This document shows, one piece after another, positions 48,809-60,686 of a stretch of 64,000 nucleotides of DNA (within the stretch, counting starts at the first letter, position 1; every line of letters begins with the position of its first letter). The stretch comes from Spizellomyces punctatus DAOM BR117 (Eukaryota > Chytridiomycota > Chytridiomycetes > Spizellomycetales > Spizellomycetaceae): the NCBI RefSeq assembly GCF_000182565.1, contig NW_015971539.1, positions 1,421,219 through 1,485,218 of the forward strand. The letters are read 5' to 3'. Below the pieces are notes generated by a model. The model searched no databases. It was not told where the DNA came from and was given only the letters and a program-made list of their open reading frames with translations. Both the position numbers and the translations under genes were made by a program.

Positions 48809-51800
48809 TCACAACCCTCCTTCCGTTCCCATCTGTTTAGCCATCCTTCTGGTGACAATGGTGCGTTCCACAGCAGGTGTCGCACGTGTCTTTCTCGTGG
48901 ACCGCGTGGAGGGGACGCTACCAAGCTCGACCCCGAGCGTCTTCCTGCGAGAGGCAGTTACGCTCTTTGTAGTGGACGTGGTTGACAAGGGTGTTGAAAG
49001 CTCATCGAGGGTCATTGGGTCATCTTGCGGGCCGGGGGTGGCTGGAACAGCCGTCTTCCTGGCCGGAGTTTTTGCTGCGGTAGCGCGCTTCCGTGTGGTG
49101 GATGGGGCTGGTGCGTTCCGCTCTCCAAGTGGCGCTGAACGTCGAGGTTCGTTATGGGTGGTAGCCGGTCGTGAGGAAGTAACAGTCTTCTTTCGTGTAC
49201 TGGGTTTGGTGATTTCGATATTCTCCGTATCTTCGTGCAAAAGCAGTGGGCGTGCGCGTGCGGGAGTTTTTCCCATTGTACGCGACGACACACCTTTGGG
49301 CTTGTTGGGGACGGGCGTCTCTAGTCGTACACCCAACTGGGATGGAACGGGCGTCTCATTCCTCTCTGCTTGTTTTGCGGCCAATCGTCCACTCTTTCTG
49401 ATTGGAGTCGGCTCCACAAAGTCCAGGAATCTGCGCTGCCGTGATCGCTCTGCTTTCACTGAGAAGGATACAAAGGTCAACGCAAAGGACTACACTGTGG
49501 TCCCAGAAAAAAAGTAAACTTACGTTCAGCGTTCTTCACGTTCTTATCCATGTCGGTAACAACTTTCTTGTCTTCCCTTGGCGAGAAATGCGACATGGAT
49601 CGCAACGGTGGTCCTCTGTTGACGAGCGGTCCAACGGGGGATGTGTGACATTCAACGTGCTCCACTTGCATTCCATCGTCTTGTGCTTTATCGGGGTAAG
49701 TGTTACCCGAAGAGATTGGTGTCGCGACATTGTTCAGCTCAAACGTTTTACCATCACGGTAGGGCGTTACCACCATTGACGGCTCAGAGTCCGAATCAGA
49801 TTCGGAGCTCGAATCTGTGAGCCCAAAGCCGACCCGGCGAATCTTTGGTTGAGCAGTGACATCCATGCCACCCTCTAGGGTTTCCGCGAAACTGGCGCGA
49901 CCAATTTCGGTCGACTTTCTTAGAGACATTTCTTCTTCTTCCTCCTGCGCCACTGGAGAACCCCTGGATACAGAGTTAGCAAATCGTTGCACCTCGTAAA
50001 CGCTCAGTTGGTATTACCTGCGCTTTTCGAAACGTTGCGTTGGTGATGGGGTCGATATGGCAGAGACAGAGACGTTCGCGCTGCCAGTGTGCTGTGGCGA
50101 ATCCACCATTGCAATATCATCCTCCTCATCGCGCACTGATATGGGCGAGGGTAGCGAGAGTTCCTTGATATCCATGAAATCAAAATCGGACATCTGGTTC
50201 TCCAGAACCGCTTCGGCAGGAGTTGTCTGAGCTGCCCTAATATCTGTCGGAAGGGCGGTTCGCAGTGCTCTCAACAAGATCTTTTGCGCGTCTGCGGCGG
50301 TCTTTGCAACACTGCGGACACATTTTTGGGCAGATAATGGAATGGATTCACCACCATTCTCGATTGATTTAACCGCTGTTTGCGCTAAATAAATAATGAG
50401 CGAAGAGCTTTCTTATAGCGAAGACAACTGACTTACGTTCCCTCGCCAGCTCCAACCGAATCTTGTTTAGAGGCGTCAGCATCGTTTGCAAGTTAGCTAG
50501 CATGAGATTGATGCGATATTCATTGAAGTGACAGCCGTCTGGTGGGTCGTCCTTGCCCGAATTTCTCACGCTGGCGTCACTGGCTAAATCCTCCAATAAT
50601 AAGATTGCTTCAACGTGTCGAGCTCGGGCGATATAGTATTTGATCAACGTCTCGCGACATGCTCGAGTTGGAAATTTTGCACAGTAACTGGCTAGTAACG
50701 ACTCTTCATATTGATTTATAGGAAGCTGAAGAAATTCAGATGCCAGGGGCTTTGCAATGGTTCCTGTAATAGAGATTAAATTACCACTGGGTGGTGACGT
50801 TCTGCCATACGAAGGTCCTACTCTTACCATTTTGGAAACAATAATGAAGAAGCTGATGCCACAAAACATCGCCGATGTGGTGATTCTGGTATCGTCTCTG
50901 TTGAAAGAAATCGTGAGACGAAGTCTAAGTTGGGCCACTCGCGGGTCGTCCCTTACCTGATATCTGAACGCTTCGAGCAAATTGGTTGCCAAGAGTACAC
51001 TCATATGAAGGCGAATAGCTGAGTCTGTCGTGAAGTCAGGCTTTACAGCTTGAATGAATGCCCGGGCGTCCCATGGCATGCCATGCATTATTAGAGCTTT
51101 GATGATCTTTTCGGGGAACTCGGGCTTGACGCCAGGCCATCCAAGACATTGAACACCTTCCTGATATCCAATCAGCTGTTAGAATTCTAAAATCTCACCC
51201 ATCGCATAAAAGCTTCTTACCTGAAGCAATCCATGATCCATATCCCAAAATCCACATATTCTTTTATATGGAGATTGACTGACAAATCGGGAGTTTGAAA
51301 ACTCAAGGTCCTTGCCATTTTTCCAGTCTTTGATCAAGTACATAATCTAACGAGGGATTGCATTTAATTCTGAGCCATTAGTACCTACAAATGACTCAAA
51401 CAAACCAGGCAGTTCTTCTTTGTTGATGTAGTATCTGCGGTCATGATGGCATCATACAAATCTCGCAGTTGTTGCGCATCCTTTGGAGGATACAATTCCT
51501 TTCCTATTCGTCGATTGCAAGATGAGCGATCATGCGCCTCCAGTTGAACATATTACCTTATCTCTCCTACCTATTATGCCAACGGTCGCAAGAAGAAGGT
51601 CAAAGAATAGCTCATTGTCTAATCTTTCTCTCATCTTCAAAATCCGTTCCCTGTCTTTGGGCTGATATGGAAACCATCCGGTGGACGACTGGAAGTATTG
51701 TTCCCAATCACTGGATTTCCTTGTGCAACTACTCCCGACTGGGGGTGCTAATGCCCTACAAGTTGCAACCTTATCTAAATACAGGATACGGCAATCCGCA

Positions 51801-53625
51801 GCGTCCGGGGAGGGGCAGATGTCCTAGAAAAACGACGTGAGACAATTCTCTTAAGACAACTTCTTTCAAATAAGATGGGTAATGTACCATCACTTGGTCG
51901 GCATCGGAAGCAGGAAGTTTGACTCGCGCGAAGTCATGTTTTTCTCTGCTATCGGCATCCACCGTGATTGCCTGCACCTCGCTGAGCACGTCCTCTCCGC
52001 GATATGTGACGGTGGCAGCAAAAACGCGGTGCGCATTGCCGACTGAAGCTTCTTTTAGCAACATAAGCAATCATCCGGAAACACTCTTGCTGTCACGTAC
52101 CGCGAGCAAACTTCAGAGCCACTAACAAGCCCGGCTTTCCATTGGTCAGCGAGCACTGCAATAGTGTGTCCAATTTTGCAAACCGTTCATCCAAATAAAG
52201 AGCGGTCATCGATGGCGACGGCAGTAACCTGCGCAATATTAAACATTAGTCCCGTGCAAAGTGCGTTTCGGCTAGTTCCTTTTCCGCCGCGGTACTAGTG
52301 CCCCTTACATTGTATCCTCTTGTGTCGCCGGCGTGTCAGACTGTCCAAAGAGTAGTACGCCATACTTTCTAAAAGTGCCTTCTGGGCCATCGAATCTCAA
52401 ATGCGTTACCGGAACTGCAATAGAAAGTCTCAGTCAAGACTCCTCAACGTGCGCACAACCGATTACTGTAGAAAGTACCATTTTTTTGTGAGCCCCTGAA
52501 CTTTGCAAACATTTCAAGTTCATCGTCAGATTCCTCTGAGATTCGCCACAGCTCTATCGTGCTCCGTTCTCTTCCAACGAATATTATTGGGGAGGTGGCA
52601 TTTGGTGGGACATACGTGGTCATGGCGGTGATCTTCTCCGCGAAATATTAGTGCTCATGTCCATTATGTAATGAATGCAATCCTGGCGCATGCTCACCTT
52701 CCCGGATGCACCTGAAAGGTCACCCTGAAAGCGCGTGTACGTGAATACTAACTAGAGTAAATGTGGCCAACTTTGCACCGACCTTATACGAATCCCAACA
52801 GCCCTTTTTGATCGCCTCATCAAGCTCCAACAGGTGAATACTTCTTTCTGTTCCGACAGCTAAATATTGCGGTGCTCGGGTGCTGGACGTCGCGAGCATG
52901 TTCTCGGACTGAAGGGACGATTAACACAAGAATGATCATCTCCATACCTAGATCGTGCTTTTCCAGCCTACCTGACATACTGTAGATATGGCCAAAGATG
53001 TTACCATCTCTTTCTGAAGATCCAAATCGAGCGGGGAAACTCCATCCACTGGGCTGAATAACCATAGCCGTGATGATCTACTTTTCGCATCGCATGTCGA
53101 CAACACCACCTGATTCGACCCCAGAATACAGCCGCCAATTGCCGCTGTTATAACAGGCTACAGTAAACATTGCAATGAGCCAAACTCATCCTACCCTAGT
53201 AGCGGCGGCGCTACAGAACTTACTTGGTCCTTTACGGTGTCTTTCAACATGTGTGCGTGCAACCTCATTCCAGCAACGCCTAGAGTGACATAGGCACGGA
53301 CTTCGAGTGTACATTGATTATAGCGAAAGAACCAATAGCCTGGCTCAGTGGTCCAGCGACAGCCGTCTTTGTCACTGGTTGTCGAGGGAACGGGTCGCGG
53401 GAAGAAGGTCGGAAACTGAGCATGTGTGAAAGGTGCATCCAGATCGCCCCCCGATGCTCGAGCCGGTACTATATGCTCTATGTGCAGCGGGGATGCTTGT
53501 GTTGAGCTATCGCAATGCCCTTGCATAATGTGATGAAAAGCAAAGGAATGGAGTGGGATGAAAGCTCCCAGATGCACCTTTGTCAGCTGCGAGAACGAAA
53601 GCGTGAAATCTGAAGAGCTAAGCAA
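48809..53625 (-). CDS. ELYS/MEL-28-like nucleoporin
   Basis: A long many-exon gene. The diagnostic part is in the middle. CGFWDMDHGLLQEGVQCL is followed by FPEKIIKALIMHGMPWDARAF, then IQAVKPDFTTDSAIRLHMSV and LLATNLLEAFRYQ. This aligns block for block with the ELYS-like helical domain (FWLIDH...; SKIIQAF...ALRYIQTMKP). Upstream exons down from 53625 have short strand-rich blocks such as EPGYWFFRYNQCTLEVRAYVTLG, consistent with the N-terminal beta-propeller. The C-terminal ~450 residues are acidic, then basic and Ser/Thr/Pro-rich (DSSSESDSDSEPS; PTPIRKSGRLAAKQ; PARKTAVPATPG), and could bind chromatin. ELYS seeds nuclear-pore assembly on chromatin after mitosis. The start is uncertain: the first frame opens with TTG after a possible acceptor (TTTGCTTAG), so a small upstream exon is likely. 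Middle exon edges are approximate. Confidence 0.72.
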
Positions 53626-53708
53626 AAAGCAGACACGTTGCCTTCGGACGAACGCGCTGGTTGGTTAATGAATCCACATTGGAACCATTCATTGGCTGGT
53701 TAATAAGT

Positions 53709-54720
53709 TTATTCCTTGACGGACATGCGCAACATGGTCGTCGTAGAGAAGGTAAAGACTACTACAGCCAGTAGGATCAAGAATATTAGACGTCGCATGC
53801 TAAGGCGCCTATCACTGCAAAAAAAGGTTGTGGAATGTCAACATTTGTGCCCAATGTGGGATGATATGTACAACATGTAGATACGCACCATAACCGCGCC
53901 AGAGACGATCGCCAGCCGCCAGCTGCATTGTGTCGTCCGTACTTGTCTGCATCCGCATCCCTAATGTCACGATAAGAAGTTTTTCTGCTTGGTTGTTTGA
54001 TAGTATTTAAGGGGATACTATTTGTGTGATTGGATTTGCCAGAGACGGGGGTACGAGGGGAAGGGAGATGCGCGCGATCCAGAGAACTGTCACCAATTGT
54101 GATTGAGAGGGTAGGGTTGGATGGAGTAGGTATCTGAATAGATGCTAGAATGTCAGTGACATAGCGCACCTTTGTAATCAGACGCATTTGTTTACCACAT
54201 GCTCCTGTTGTGCCGTTTGACCCCATCCATCCTCAAATGTCTTTATAAAGTGCTCGGCAACGAGGGACCATTTCGTGTCATTAGGACGACTTGATGCCTA
54301 GTAAAAGAATCTTTATTAAACAACACTCTTTGGTACCTGCTTTCTTTCAAAACGATCCTCGACAACTCACACCGCAACTTGGACACTGTCCAGCCCCTTG
54401 ACCACTACTCTTCCTCAAGCAATCGACATGAAACACGTCCAGGCAGGGCAAGCGTACCACAGATCCCTCTTCCAATCCTTGTTTACAGATATCACAGTTG
54501 GTGCTAAAGTCACTGTTTTGCAGCCATGTTAAATAAGGACGGACTACACATCTCGGGTGTTCCGTCAGCATGCACTTTTCGCACACATTCTTTCGGTGTG
54601 GAAAACAAACTGCGAATTGGTCAGCGCCACTGTCAGCATATATATCCAAGAGAAGGAAAGCCAAGATATTCGGGTCAACTCACACAGATTTGTTACGTTC
54701 CTGCACTTGCACAATCCCAT
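53709..54720 (-). CDS. ZFPL1: ZFPL1-like Golgi zinc-finger membrane protein
   Basis: Exon 1 (54720-54684) begins MGLCKCRNVTNL, and exon 2 (54609-54371) continues FCFPHRKNVCEKC, CVVRPYLTWLQNSDF, CDICKQGLEEGSVVRLPC and FHVDCLRK...QCPSCG. These are the B-box-like and RING-like zinc sites of ZFPL1. Later exons give a Ser/Pro linker and YRDIRDADADKYGR, like the acidic YDTRDDD block in animal ZFPL1. The chain ends in one membrane helix (LIFLILLAVVVFTFSTTTML) with a short tail. The stop is TAA at 53709-53711. In animals ZFPL1 is a cis-Golgi membrane protein that binds the golgin GM130. Topology here would be cytosolic zinc domain with a C-terminal anchor. The gene is in tandem with ELYS on the minus strand and divergent from the helicase. 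Confidence 0.85.
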
Positions 54721-55295
54721 CCTGGCCCCACCATTCAGTGACAAACTACCTCCGAGCGAGTGAGCGACCGACGCCCGCGTTCACAGTCACATGACTAGAT
54801 ATCTTGAAGTTTCAAAGTTTTTTACACAAAACCCGTTGGGATTTTGGATAACGCCGACATATGGCATGTCGCCAAGACATGGGAATACATGTATGGATAT
54901 CTAGTCAACGAACATTGCAAACTTGGCTCTGCAGGAGACGTTTCGTGTTCAAGTTGGCTTGATTTGATACATAAAACAAGATCGTCCAGCCATGGACTGC
55001 ACCTCTCAATCTAAAGAGTAGAGCCTGAGGTTGCGTGAATATTGACGACAAACAAAGAGATGGAAACTGAAAACTGCCCATCGTTGAGTGAAATGTCGTC
55101 GTCAAAGAGTAGATATCGCGCGTGACTCAGCGTGGAGTTCGGACACTAGTGTCATCAGATCCACCACGGTATTTCGCACCTTTTGGCCTCCAACGGTCAG
55201 TGCATGTCAAGATGGTGGCCATTCTAGGTACCTCAAAATGCGGACGAGGGGGTAAACAACGAGAATGGCATGTTATATGTCAGAGCATCCATGTT
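54721..55295. promoter_or_regulatory. divergent promoter region between ZFPL1 and the helicase
   Basis: 575 bp between divergent starts. The helicase frame is open back to 55122, with further in-frame ATGs at 55212 and upstream, so part of this may be coding if an earlier start is used. No repeat seen. Confidence 0.45.
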
Positions 55296-58007
55296 ATGGC
55301 AAAGTTACATGGACTTGCAAGAACACTCCGCAAGTCGTCCACTAGTGCAGCCATATTGACACTGGATATGACCCAAAGCGTATCGGGGCTCTATTCGGGC
55401 GCTTCAAAGACCTCAGCAAACGTTCCTGTCACCCTTCGGCCATATCAAATTGATTGCATAGAGAAAAGTCTTGATATGCTGGAGAAGGGAACTAAGAGAC
55501 AGGCATGTGCATATATTTATGTCGGCGGACCCGGTTTGGCTTTGTTTACCGAATAAATCTTGGTGACCATTTAGGTAGCCAGCCTTCCTGTCGGAAGTGG
55601 CAAAACAGTACGTTGGACTCTGCAACGCTGGTACACTCACCATGTTCTGATGTATGTCGTTGATCAATCAGACGATATTTTCACACCTTGTTCCCCGTAT
55701 TCCGGCACCAAATCCCAAAGCAACAAAAACTCTATTGTTAGCACACCGTACAGAGCTGATTCAGCAAGCGAAAGACACTTTGAAATCCAGCAATCCCCAG
55801 CTGGTGAGAATCTCCTTTCCACCTCTGATCATCGATTCTGGATTGACATTTGCTCAAATCAGAAAGTGGATTTAGACGAAGCAAAGCGTACTGCGGATAT
55901 GGATTCCGACGTTATTATTGCCTCAGTAGCCACCCTTGGTAGATCCGAAACTAATGGCGGGAAGTCAAAACGGCTACTTCGATACGATCCGTCGCTTTTC
56001 AAAGCGATCATCATAGGTTGGCATTTAGGTCTTTCGCGAATAAGTGACGCTTCTAATTTCTGTATCACTCATAGATGAGGTGTGTCCCCCCATGGACTGT
56101 ATACTCACCAGAATGCTTATTAAACTCCTTGGTTCTTGGCCATTTGCGAAGCAAAGGCTCACCATGCCGCCGCACGTTCATATCAACGGATCCTCGAGCA
56201 TTTTGGTGCTCACAAGTCGGAGACGAACGTTTTTGTGTGGGGATGCTCAGCAACTGTGCGCAGGCACGACGGGCTGGGACTAACGAACGCATTTGATGGT
56301 GTTGTCTGCCATCGGGATATAATAGATATGATAAACGAAGGCTGGTAAGAAAAGGTCTTTTCAGACTTCCTGAGCAAGTTTATTGGACACTTTTGCAATA
56401 ATAGGTTATGTGACATGAAGGTGGAGAGCGTTTCAACTGACACTAGCCTGGATGGTATCGCGACCGGCTATGGGGATTTCGTAGTGAACCAATTAGCTGA
56501 AAAGGTGGATAACCCCGCCCGAAACAACTTGGTCGTACGACAGTACATAAATGTGAGAGGTAAGCGCTCAACCATGCTGAACCCCTTCCGAAAACAAGCC
56601 CATACCCTTCCCTTTTGTAGACAACGAGAATAGACGCTCGACTCTGGTCTTTGCTGCAAACGTACAGCATGTGAAGAATTTGGAGCGCTTATTCCAGGAG
56701 TCTGGGATAAATGCAAAAGGAGTGCATGGGGGCACACCGGCATTCGAACGACGTAACCTAATGCAAGACTTCAAGGCCCAGAAATTTCCTGTCCTTATCA
56801 ATTGCGGTTGGTAAGGGTGTATTGTCAAGTGCTCAGTATGTGAAAGGTTAATACATAGTTCAGGAATCGTCACTGAGGGAGTGGACATACCTGCAATCGA
56901 TTGCGTCATCCTAGCCCGTCCGACTCAATCCTCGGTACTTTTACAGCAAATGCTTGGGCGGGGTCTTAGAACATATCCAGGTATCTTTGATACGGGCTTG
57001 TAGTACGCACGGTTCTTAGAAATCCACTAATAAACTTAATAGGCAAGACTCACTGCCTTGTCATCGATATGGCTGACGTGATGAGTAGTCGTGCACGCAT
57101 GGCTACGGTTCCTTCACTCATCGGTCTTGATCCGGCCTTTGACTTGGAAGGTGCGACAAACGGATCCACTCCAATGTGTGCTTACAGACACGCTCACATC
57201 TTCTTTGATGACAGGACTTAGCCTAAAAGAAGCTGTCCCGAAGTTGCAAAAATGGCGGAAAGACGTACCGAGCATACTTGACAAAGCCACAAGTTTCTCA
57301 GAAGCACAGGAACTCGCCCGGATGCAAAACAAGGACCCTACCGAACTTTGGTACAAGCCATTTGACAACCCATTTGACGTTGCAAACTTGGATGAGGAGG
57401 CTTGGGAATTGAATCAGCTCTCAAGGCACGCATGGGTACGGGTTGGCCCAAAAGAATGTGCCTTGGCATTTCCCCAAAAATATTACATTGTAATATCACA
57501 GAAAAAAAATGGTAATACTTCTAAGGGAATGCCGCGCGGGAAATTGCTTGCTGATTAACAAACAACGGTAACTCAGGCCAAAATTTCCAAGCTGTTAAAC
57601 ACCACACAAGGGTGCTGGTAGGAAAGGGGAAAGGTGGAGGACCCCTTTTCGTGACAAGGAAGGATCTGATATTAGAACATGACACTCTCTCCTACGCCAT
57701 ACGTGCTACGGACACATACGTCAGGCGTATGAGGTTGAGCAAGTGTGTCCTTCGGACTGCAGATTGGAGAAAAAAACCGGCCTCCGCAGCCCAGATCCAA
57801 GTATTGAAGAAGTTCAAGATCCAGGCTCCGAAGAAAGGGTGGCGGACAATCACGAAGGGACAAGCCGCGGACCTGATCACCCGGCGGAGACTTGGTGGAC
57901 TGGGGAAATCTGAGGATGTTATTCGAAAGAGGCGAAAGGAAGAAAAAGCGAAGCAGCGCCTTGACCCGTTACATGGTGTAGTGGATACCGTGTCTAAAAG
58001 CTTTTAG
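55296..58007 (+). CDS. IRC3: IRC3-like mitochondrial DEAH-box helicase
   Basis: A many-exon SF2 helicase. Start 55296 gives [21 protein letters not shown], which fits a mitochondrial presequence. Motifs in order: [18 protein letters not shown] (Q-motif region), SLPVGSGKT (Walker A), [14 protein letters not shown] (Ia) and [29 protein letters not shown] is motif II; its DE comes from a 5-nt exon at 56075-56079. Then VWGCSAT (III), [19 protein letters not shown] (IV), [23 protein letters not shown] (V) and [13 protein letters not shown] (VI). The C-terminus is basic and Lys-rich ([21 protein letters not shown]) and ends VVDTVSKSF. Yeast Irc3 acts on branched DNA to keep mitochondrial DNA stable; the same role is inferred here. 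The first intron may use a GC donor (55503) or a GT donor further on (55521). Confidence 0.85.
56075..56079 (+). other. 5-nt micro-exon encoding the DE of the DEAH box
   Basis: The preceding exon ends ATC-ATC-ATA-G at 56016, followed by a GT donor. An acceptor (ACTCATAG) ends at 56074, five bases ATGAG follow, and a GTGTGT donor starts at 56080. The next acceptor (GCAAAG) ends at 56156 and the exon resumes GCT-CAC-CAT. Joined, the codons read I-I-I-D-E-A-H-H-A-A-A, exactly the expected motif II. Skipping the five bases loses Asp-Glu and shifts the frame. The two introns are 58 and 77 nt, normal for this genome. Confidence 0.8.
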
Positions 58008-58163
58008 TAGAGATCATTATTGGGATGGGTATTTTGATGTGTAGATATTTTGTATCATAATATGGGCTTGTTGCATATATCTTCTAAGCTGCTAAATAAA
58101 AGCGATAGTTGATAGCAGTTATATTCACATAACACGCACACAAAGCCAACACACTCTATCCTC

Positions 58164-59490
58164 TCACTTTGCCCGCATGGTGCGGATGGAGTTGAGAATC
58201 ACATCTGCAAAGTAAACAACAGAGTCAGTCGTCACGTTCCAGCAATTCAAGCAAAGAGATGCTAAATAACCATACCATCCAGAAGGCTTCTCGCCAACGT
58301 CAGTCTGTCCAGGTTCTTCTGCACTTCTCCCGTGAGCCATGGCAAGAACTGGGAGTCCACCTCTCTCTCTACAGCGTCGTAAAAGTATCCGGAAGTCGTG
58401 AGCGACTGGAACACACTGGGCACCAAATTTTGCAGATAGCTTTGAGCAAAAGCCCTTGCGGCAATCTTTTCGGCCACTTCTTGCTTTTCTTTGAGTATTT
58501 TGATTTGCTCTGCTAGTCGTCGTTCTTTTTCTTCTGTTCGTCGGCGTTCAGCGTCCTCAAGGCGTTGAACTTCAGCCAATTCGGCGTTGCGGCGTTCTTC
58601 GAAATCAATCTTATCGAATGGACAAAGTGTGAATTTCGCGTAAAGTAGCTCGTGCAATGTAGATGAAATACCATACCTGATGTCTTTTGAGCATCTCCAA
58701 CTCCTCCTCCTCGTGCACCTCCATCAAAGCCTGCTCAATTGTTTTCCCGACCAAGACTTCCAAAATAGGTTGCACCTCATAGTCAAAATCAAACAGTTCT
58801 CCCTCGTACACCTGCGTCGCGACATCCATTCCGCTTTTCTGCGGTATGTACAAAGGACTTGGTGCACGGTCCAAGAAGGCGTCGGTCTGGGTGGCAGCAT
58901 ACGCCTCGGGGACCTTGTCGCTGAGTTCTTCGAGATATAAATCTGTTTGAATGTCCATGTGTTTTCGGCCGGGAACGGGTTCGGGGGTACGAGTACGGCG
59001 CTGGGCTTCCGCTCGCTTTTTGGCACGGAGCCGGCGTTTGAGGTCATTTTGACGTTCGATTTCGACGGGATCGGGTTGATTACGCTGTTATAAGTAGGAA
59101 TTGATGACTAGAGTTTAATTTCATATTCCTTTGCTTGTTTTCTCTTGAACCGTTACTTTGCTTGGCACACTGTTTTCTTACCAGAGGAAGCGTTGGAGCG
59201 GCATATGTGCTTCCTCGGTGGATGCGGCGATCGTACATAATGTTTACCGCACTGCCAAAATTGTCATGAGGTCGCTGACATTACTACACAAATGACCCGC
59301 TCGTAATAGCTTAAACTCACGATGGCCTTTCTTCAATCTCACTTGGTTCTCGGTACTTTTTCCTGGCTGCTTGGACGGCCCGGGGCTCAGATGCAAAGGA
59401 ATAAGCCCCACCATCCTGTTGTCTGATGGCAGTCTGAGTTTGGCCCCCTCTGGAGAGAGGAGGCGGTACGGCCGATTCTGTAGCTAACAT
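58164..59490 (-). CDS. RSPH3: radial spoke protein 3
   Basis: Exons 59490-59321, 59251-59182, 59084-58677, 58609-58276 and 58204-58164 close in frame and give 340 aa. Family blocks in order are YSFASEPRAVQAARKKYRE and NIMYDRRIHRGSTYA. The core starts MDIQTDLYLEELSD and continues ATQTDAFLDRAPSPLYIPQKSG, then VATQVYEGELFDFDYEVQPI and LEVLVGKTIEQALMEVHEEEE. The downstream coiled coil (ELAEVQRLEDAERRRTEEKE) precedes IAARAFAQSYLQNLVPSVF and SGYFYDAVEREVDSQFLPWL. RSP3 is the dimeric stalk protein that anchors radial spokes on the axoneme and, in green algae, binds PKA regulatory subunits. It is the second motile-cilium gene in the window. The last exon is only 41 nt and encodes DVILNSIRTMRAK. Confidence 0.93.
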
Positions 59491-59741
59491 GGACAAGAAA
59501 GCTGTTGGTGAATGGCAGCAACAGTCTTGCAAACGATCTGAAATGGTACACAGTTGAAATGTCGGTGCTGAGATAATTAAAATCTATTCGGTTATGTAAG
59601 CAACTAATCCAGGTCCAACGACCAACTGCGCGATGAGAAGCCCTGTGAGCTCCGTACCCTGAACCCTCACACACCCACCTATATAAACATTGAATCCTAG
59701 TTAGGGCGGACATCTACCCTCCCCTTACGTCACTGACTACT

Positions 59742-60686
59742 CTACGCAGATGCTGCGGGTTGGCCTCGTCCCACCGTTGGCAGACGCAGGCCATCCGTTC
59801 TCAACTTATCCCACAAACCGTAAGAGCCCACTACACTAGCGAGTATGGAACCTGTCAAAAATGCAGGTCGCAGACCAGCTTTAAAATGCAGAATACGAGT
59901 TAGTTTCCTACACGTCGGTAACACACGTGTACCAAAGCAAGCGTTACCTGTCGACTTGAAGATGAATCCAGACGTAAACGCAGCAGAAATATGGTTGATA
60001 TAGTCAGATTCTCCTCTTATCATCTCAAAGGCGTTGTCAAGTAGTGCCCATCCCATTGCTGTAAATGAAAATATTTAGCAACTTTTGCGTGTATAGGTAC
60101 CAATCTGCACGCCGAGTACTTACTCAGAATGCCCATAGAGTTTGCCGCCCATGGACCATAACGTGTGGTCTGATTGAGTACACTGTTCATTCTAACCTTG
60201 AATGTTGGTACCTGTGCGGTACGCAAACCTCTCAAGGCACCGTATACACCTCCCCCAGATAGACCTGCATTGCGACATTAGGACGAGTTCAGAATCTGGC
60301 CAAATAGCAACGTCTTACATACCACCCAGATATGCGGTTCCAACACCATACAAGAGTTTATCATAGTTTGTTCTCATTGGCAGCGGACCAAAGGTTCCTG
60401 TTTGGCGTTCCGTCGGCGGAAGTCCGAAAGGGTTGTCCGCCAAGTACAGCAGCTCAACGTCGTCTTGTGGGACGGGTGCAAGCTTCTGCTTTACATTGTT
60501 AAGGTCTGGGCCTGCTGAACCAAGGTCTGCCAGCATGTCGGAAACGGTTATTGCTTGCATGGAGGAAGATTGGGAAGGGTAGGAGTGAGGAAGGTCGGAT
60601 GTGGTTGCTGTGCTGGACACGTCGGTGGAAGAAGTGGGAGTGGGCTCTGAAGCCTGTTGTCCACCGAAACCAAACCAAGAAGGCAT
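59742..60686 (-). CDS. TIM23: mitochondrial import inner membrane translocase TIM23
   Basis: Exons 60686-60323, 60264-60124, 60058-59948 and 59878-59742 close in frame and give 250 aa. The N-terminal half is hydrophilic, the intermembrane-space receptor part, with LLYLADNPFGLPP. The Tim17/22/23 membrane domain follows: YDKLLYGVGTAYLGG, GGVYGALRGLRTAQ, VLNQTTRYGPWAANSMGIL, YINHISAAFTSGFIFKST and GLRPAFLTGSILASVVGSYGL. Tim23 forms the presequence-import machinery of the inner membrane with Tim17 and Tim50. The Met at 60686 (MPSWFGFGGQQ) is chosen over the in-frame upstream frame because family members start close to such a short WFGFG-like leader. A gene of normal size with no oddities. Divergent from the CARM1-type gene. 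Confidence 0.93.

Noticed and set aside
48750-49517. 255-codon plus-strand frame opposite the ELYS tail
   Set aside because: Low-complexity Ser/Val-rich shadow of the basic C-terminal exon of ELYS, which has better splice support and family context.
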